7,865 nt of DNA from a bacterium. Its GTDB lineage: Bacteria > Fidelibacterota > UBA2242. Positions 5,947-7,865 of the stretch are shown in pieces (positions within the stretch are counted from its first letter, which is position 1; each line of letters begins with the position of its first letter). The stretch covers positions 1 through 7,865 of the forward strand of contig JAHIOG010000499.1 of NCBI GenBank assembly GCA_018895675.1, given 5' to 3'. The notes under the pieces were generated by a model that made no database searches, had not been told where the DNA came from, and worked only from the letters and a program-made list of their open reading frames with translations. The position numbers and the translations under genes are program-made.

Positions 5947-6065
5947 AGTCCTCAGAACTGACGGTATGACGAGAAGTCGTGATAAAAACGTCAGGAGTGA
6001 GCTCCTGACGCAACTGAAACGGTTTAATTGTCCTAATTAATCCAAGAGTGTTGAATATCCTCAAT

Positions 6066-6081
6066 TCAAGCTGTAGCTTGA
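6066..6081. repeat. Small perfect palindrome in the gap before the CsgG-like gene
   Basis: TCAAGCTGTAGCTTGA has 7-bp arms with a 2-nt loop, followed directly by TGATATCA (6080-6087). It is unrelated to the REP family here. It could be another short dispersed repeat or a protein site; there is no T-tract to suggest a terminator. The rest of 6016-6202 holds only a 28-codon ORF (6092-6178) without clear ribosome site. Confidence 0.5.
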
Positions 6082-6202
6082 TATCATAAAAATGCCTTCC
6101 AGGTTATTTGTCCGGGCAAAGAAATATGTTTTGGACGAAATGGATCAGCTGTTGTCGAAAAAAACTTTATGTCAATGATCTTGTCCAAATCGATAATTTA
6201 GT

Positions 6203-6231
6203 TTGACCTTTTACCAAGATAGTACTATTTT
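6203..6231 (+). promoter_or_regulatory. Probable promoter of the CsgG-like/beta-barrel gene
   Basis: TTGACC (5 of 6 to TTGACA), 17-nt spacer and TATTTT (4 of 6 to TATAAT), with the -10 box 34 nt before the ATG at 6266. It is the best sigma70-like match in the window and is suitably placed. Confidence 0.45.
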
Positions 6232-6265
6232 TAAATGCACAATTATAAAAAATAGTGAGGATTGA

Positions 6266-7411
6266 ATGTTAAAAAAAGCAATTACAACTAAAATACTGCT
6301 GGTTCTGATTTTGTACGTCTTTCCGCTCGCTGCACAAACGCAAATCGCTGTCCTTGAATTTATTGGGAAAAATGTTAGCACAGAAGAAGCCAGCGCCCTT
6401 GCAGATCGGCTCCGAATCGAGTTGTTCCGGACCGGGCAATTCAAGGTCATGGAACGTGAGATCATGGACCAAATTTTGGAAGAGCAGGGCTTTCAACTCT
6501 CCGAATGTACATCCAATGAGTGTATCGTTGAGATGGGGCAATTGATAGGCGTCGAAAGAGTGGTAGCCGGAAGTGTAAGCCGGGTTGGTGATGTATTCTC
6601 CATTGCGGCGCGATTGGTCAGCGTCCAAACCGGCGAAATCATCGGCATCGCCACTTATGACTATGAAGGCAACATCGGACAGCTGCTCAAGACCGGTATG
6701 GCGAACGTTTCCAGGCAACTGGCCGGAACAATTCAGTCCGCATCCATGCCAGAACCGGTTTCGAAACTTACCACCCAATCCCAGCCGCAGGTAACCCGGC
6801 AACCCGATACAGGTCCCCAGAAAAGTCAAGCACAACTGCAGTATAAGCCGGGCCAGATCCAAGCTAAGAAAAGCCGTTTCGGAATTATGGGAAGTATTAC
6901 CAGCGCTACAATTATCGGAGATGATGTTGACAATACCGTCGCTCCCAAACCGGGATTCACAACATCGGTGTACATGCTCTTCAAACTTTCAAAAAGATTG
7001 GCCCTTCGCCCCGAAATCGCATTTACCAAAAAAGGCTGGACCAATGAAGGTCAATTGCGCGACTACATGAACTACGTATATACTGCGGATTTAAGCTATC
7101 TGCAGATACCATTCCTTATCCATTTGGGTTCCACCGGCAGCAGAGGCATCGGCATTTACGTTCTCGGTGGTGCGTCAGCCGGAATTTTACTGAGTTCTAC
7201 ATATTCTATCAATGTTGACGACGAGGAGTGGGACTCGGGAGATATTGAGGAAATGAAAAGCGGAGAATCGGTTCTGGTCCTGGGCGGCGGGCTATTCTTT
7301 GGAAATAATCTTCACACGGAAATGAGATTTAATATCGGAATGACACAGCTGTTTGAAGACTTTAATTCGCAAAACCTGTCCGTTGATCTAACCGTGGGAC
7401 TTGCCCTCTAG
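6266..7411 (+). CDS. CsgG-like domain fused to outer-membrane beta-barrel domain
   Basis: 381 residues; GTGAGG at 6255-6260 is five bases before the ATG. The signal peptide covers about 1-23 (LLVLILYVFPLAA before QTQ). Residues 25-155 form a CsgG/LpoB-like periplasmic domain: QIAVLEFIGKNVSTEEASAL, LFRTGQFKVMERE, the CTSNEC pair of cysteines (81 and 86), GVERVVAGSVSRVGDVFSI and RLVSVQTGEI. A Gln/Pro-rich linker (about 160-200) joins it to residues 203-381, which resemble a small Bacteroidota-type outer-membrane barrel (GIMGSITSAT, LALRPEIAFTKKGW, LSYLQIPFLI, VLGGASAGILL, VLGGGLFFG, ending DLTVGLAL). The barrel presumably anchors the CsgG-like domain facing the periplasm, perhaps in secretion or envelope assembly. 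Exact function unknown. It is monocistronic between REP elements, with no curli-type partner in the window. Confidence 0.8.
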   Translation: MLKKAITTKILLVLILYVFPLAAQTQIAVLEFIGKNVSTEEASALADRLRIELFRTGQFKVMEREIMDQILEEQGFQLSECTSNECIVEMGQLIGVERVVAGSVSRVGDVFSIAARLVSVQTGEIIGIATYDYEGNIGQLLKTGMANVSRQLAGTIQSASMPEPVSKLTTQSQPQVTRQPDTGPQKSQAQLQYKPGQIQAKKSRFGIMGSITSATIIGDDVDNTVAPKPGFTTSVYMLFKLSKRLALRPEIAFTKKGWTNEGQLRDYMNYVYTADLSYLQIPFLIHLGSTGSRGIGIYVLGGASAGILLSSTYSINVDDEEWDSGDIEEMKSGESVLVLGGGLFFGNNLHTEMRFNIGMTQLFEDFNSQNLSVDLTVGLAL

Positions 7412-7674
7412 TTCCTTTCAATTCCAAACCGATAGAAATGATTCTTCCGACTTTTTTCACCTGAAAATCCTCTACTGTTTATACGCTTTTTCTATACTAA
7501 TCCTTTATCTTTTTAATTTGGCAGAATAACATCCGGTTAGGGAGTAAAAATTTCACCTGCGTCCTTATTTATTTGGAACATTACTTTGTTCTTATAACCA
7601 GATATAGTCAGTTTCATTTGCGGGGTCACAGCCACCAGAAAAATCGATTATTTATCTTGTCTGCCAAAATTTGT
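7412..7674. other. Intergenic stretch without an intact gene
   Basis: AT-rich and with no convincing terminator after the CsgG-like gene. A 9-bp inverted match (TTTGGCAGA at 7517-7525, TCTGCCAAA at 7660-7668) lies about 135 nt apart and is probably chance. A short minus-strand coding-like stretch is listed separately. Confidence 0.6.
7537..7647 (-). pseudogene. Possible gene remnant, 36 codons
   Basis: The minus strand is open from 7647 to the TAA at 7539-7537 and reads FLVAVTPQMKLTISGYKN followed by a charged tail. The beta-strand-like pattern resembles segments from secreted peptidase or Ig-like domains of FCB bacteria. The match is impressionistic, there is no ribosome site at its internal ATG (7617), and a stop lies just upstream. 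It may be the end of a gene destroyed when the adjacent RAYT element arrived, or chance. Confidence 0.2.
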
Positions 7675-7865
7675 AGTTCTGTCAGGTCCTCAGACCTGAC
7701 GGAACAGTGAGAAAATAAATGGGTCTCAGATTTAACGCCAATGACTTTGATGCGATTTACTTTATCAGCACAACGGTTATCAATTTTCAGCGTGTCCTGA
7801 CAATACCAAATGTCCCCGAGATACTCATAAGAAATCTGGAGTTTTACAGGAATAAATATTCTTTC
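7675..7865 (+). mobile_element. Second RAYT element, left part (cut by window edge)
   Basis: Aligns without indels to 4323-4513 (offset 3352). There are 11 differences in the first 78 nt and none in the last 113. It starts at the AGTT tail and a left-end REP whose core GTCAGGTCCTCAGACCTGAC (7681-7700) has perfect 8-bp arms. It is in the same orientation as the first copy, making a direct repeat that brackets 3.35 kb. Confidence 0.85.
7719..7865 (+). CDS. RAYT transposase, N-terminal 49 residues (3' end outside window)
   Basis: ATG 7719 directly follows an in-frame TAA, mirroring the first copy. It reads MGLRFNANDFDAIYFISTTV and is identical to the first copy from residue 13 to the edge at NKYSF. 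Three residues differ (D8N, G9D, T12A). The window stops one base before the position of the A6 tract that breaks the first copy, so whether this copy is intact cannot be told. If intact, it would be the source of transposase for all REP-ended elements here. Confidence 0.85.
   Translation, partial: MGLRFNANDFDAIYFISTTVINFQRVLTIPNVPEILIRNLEFYRNKYSF

Larger units (their letters stand above)
5828..6015. mobile_element. Short non-autonomous REP-ended element, copy B (188 bp)
   Basis: Its left end is GTTCCGTCA with REP 5832-5855. Its right end is a clean REP (stem CGTCAGGAG/CTCCTGACG, 5989-5997 and 6002-6010, TGAG loop) with the AACT tail ending at 6015. Inside it carries the 118-bp block of copy A and then a half REP (5948-5964, GTCCTCAGAACTGACGG) that copy A lacks at that place. 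The extra half REP suggests a nested or recombined element. Confidence 0.65.

Noticed and set aside
4293..6011. CRISPR-like array from the repeated GTCAGG palindromes
   Set aside because: Spacing is irregular, the orientation alternates and the intervals are element interiors or genes; the pattern is that of REP/RAYT.
6092..6178. 28-codon ORF (MPSRLFVRAKKYVLDEMDQL…)
   Set aside because: It looks somewhat coding but has no ribosome site or recognised family; at most a remnant.
6269..6862. 197-codon minus-strand ORF opposite the CsgG-like gene
   Set aside because: Antisense shadow of a gene with signal peptide, ribosome site and recognisable domains; its own translation has no family pattern.
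7517..7668. 9-bp inverted match TTTGGCAGA / TCTGCCAAA as element ends
   Set aside because: Too short at this separation in AT-rich DNA, with no gene between and no second copy in the window.

Overview
The window suggests a bacterium of the Bacteroidota or the wider FCB group (Ignavibacteria, Calditrichota and Marinimicrobia-like lineages). The reasons are a Wzi-like outer-membrane barrel, a DUF5683-type protein, a CsgG-like protein fused to a small outer-membrane barrel, and moderately AT-rich genes of Gram-negative envelope type. No gene here fixes the genus. The window has two parts: a conventional envelope/polysaccharide region (1-4262) and an accessory region (4263-7865) dominated by a REP-associated tyrosine transposase (RAYT) system and its palindromic ends.

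Left part. The window opens inside a family 2 glycosyltransferase (only its last 117 residues, with the QRIRW motif). Facing it, 11 bp away, is a minus-strand two-gene unit: a 563-aa Wzi/capsule-assembly-like outer-membrane protein followed after 3 nt by a complete membrane-anchored family 2 glycosyltransferase. Together these look like surface polysaccharide synthesis and display. Across a 230-bp divergent intergenic region lies a plus-strand gene for an exported protein joining an LPP20-like N-terminal domain to a DUF5683-type C-terminal domain.

Right part. From 4293 the sequence is built from hairpin repeats of one family (about GTCAGG-NN-TGAG-NN-CCTGAC with an outer AACT or AGTT tail). 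Read with their orientation they resolve into elements with inverted REP ends. One is a 618-bp element carrying a RAYT gene (4323-4940), whose reading frame is broken once at an A6 tract. Two are short gene-less derivatives (4976-5149 and 5828-6015) that share a 118-bp block at 4 mismatches. The last is the left part of a second RAYT copy, cut off by the window edge (7675-7865). The two RAYT copies are direct repeats 3352 bp apart. They bracket a two-gene DUF4258/DUF2283 module (toxin-antitoxin-like, overlapping by 8 nt, between the two short elements) and a gene for a CsgG-like/beta-barrel fusion protein.

The most interesting content is this RAYT element together with its apparent non-autonomous derivatives. 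Left and right ends can be told apart (AGTTC versus AGTTG tails). The transposase frame is restored by removing exactly one A from A6, and the second copy ends in the window one base before that tract. The REP pair has also been inserted just after a Shine-Dalgarno and start codon that follow the DUF5683 gene, leaving a 31-codon ORF whose stop directly touches the transposase ATG.
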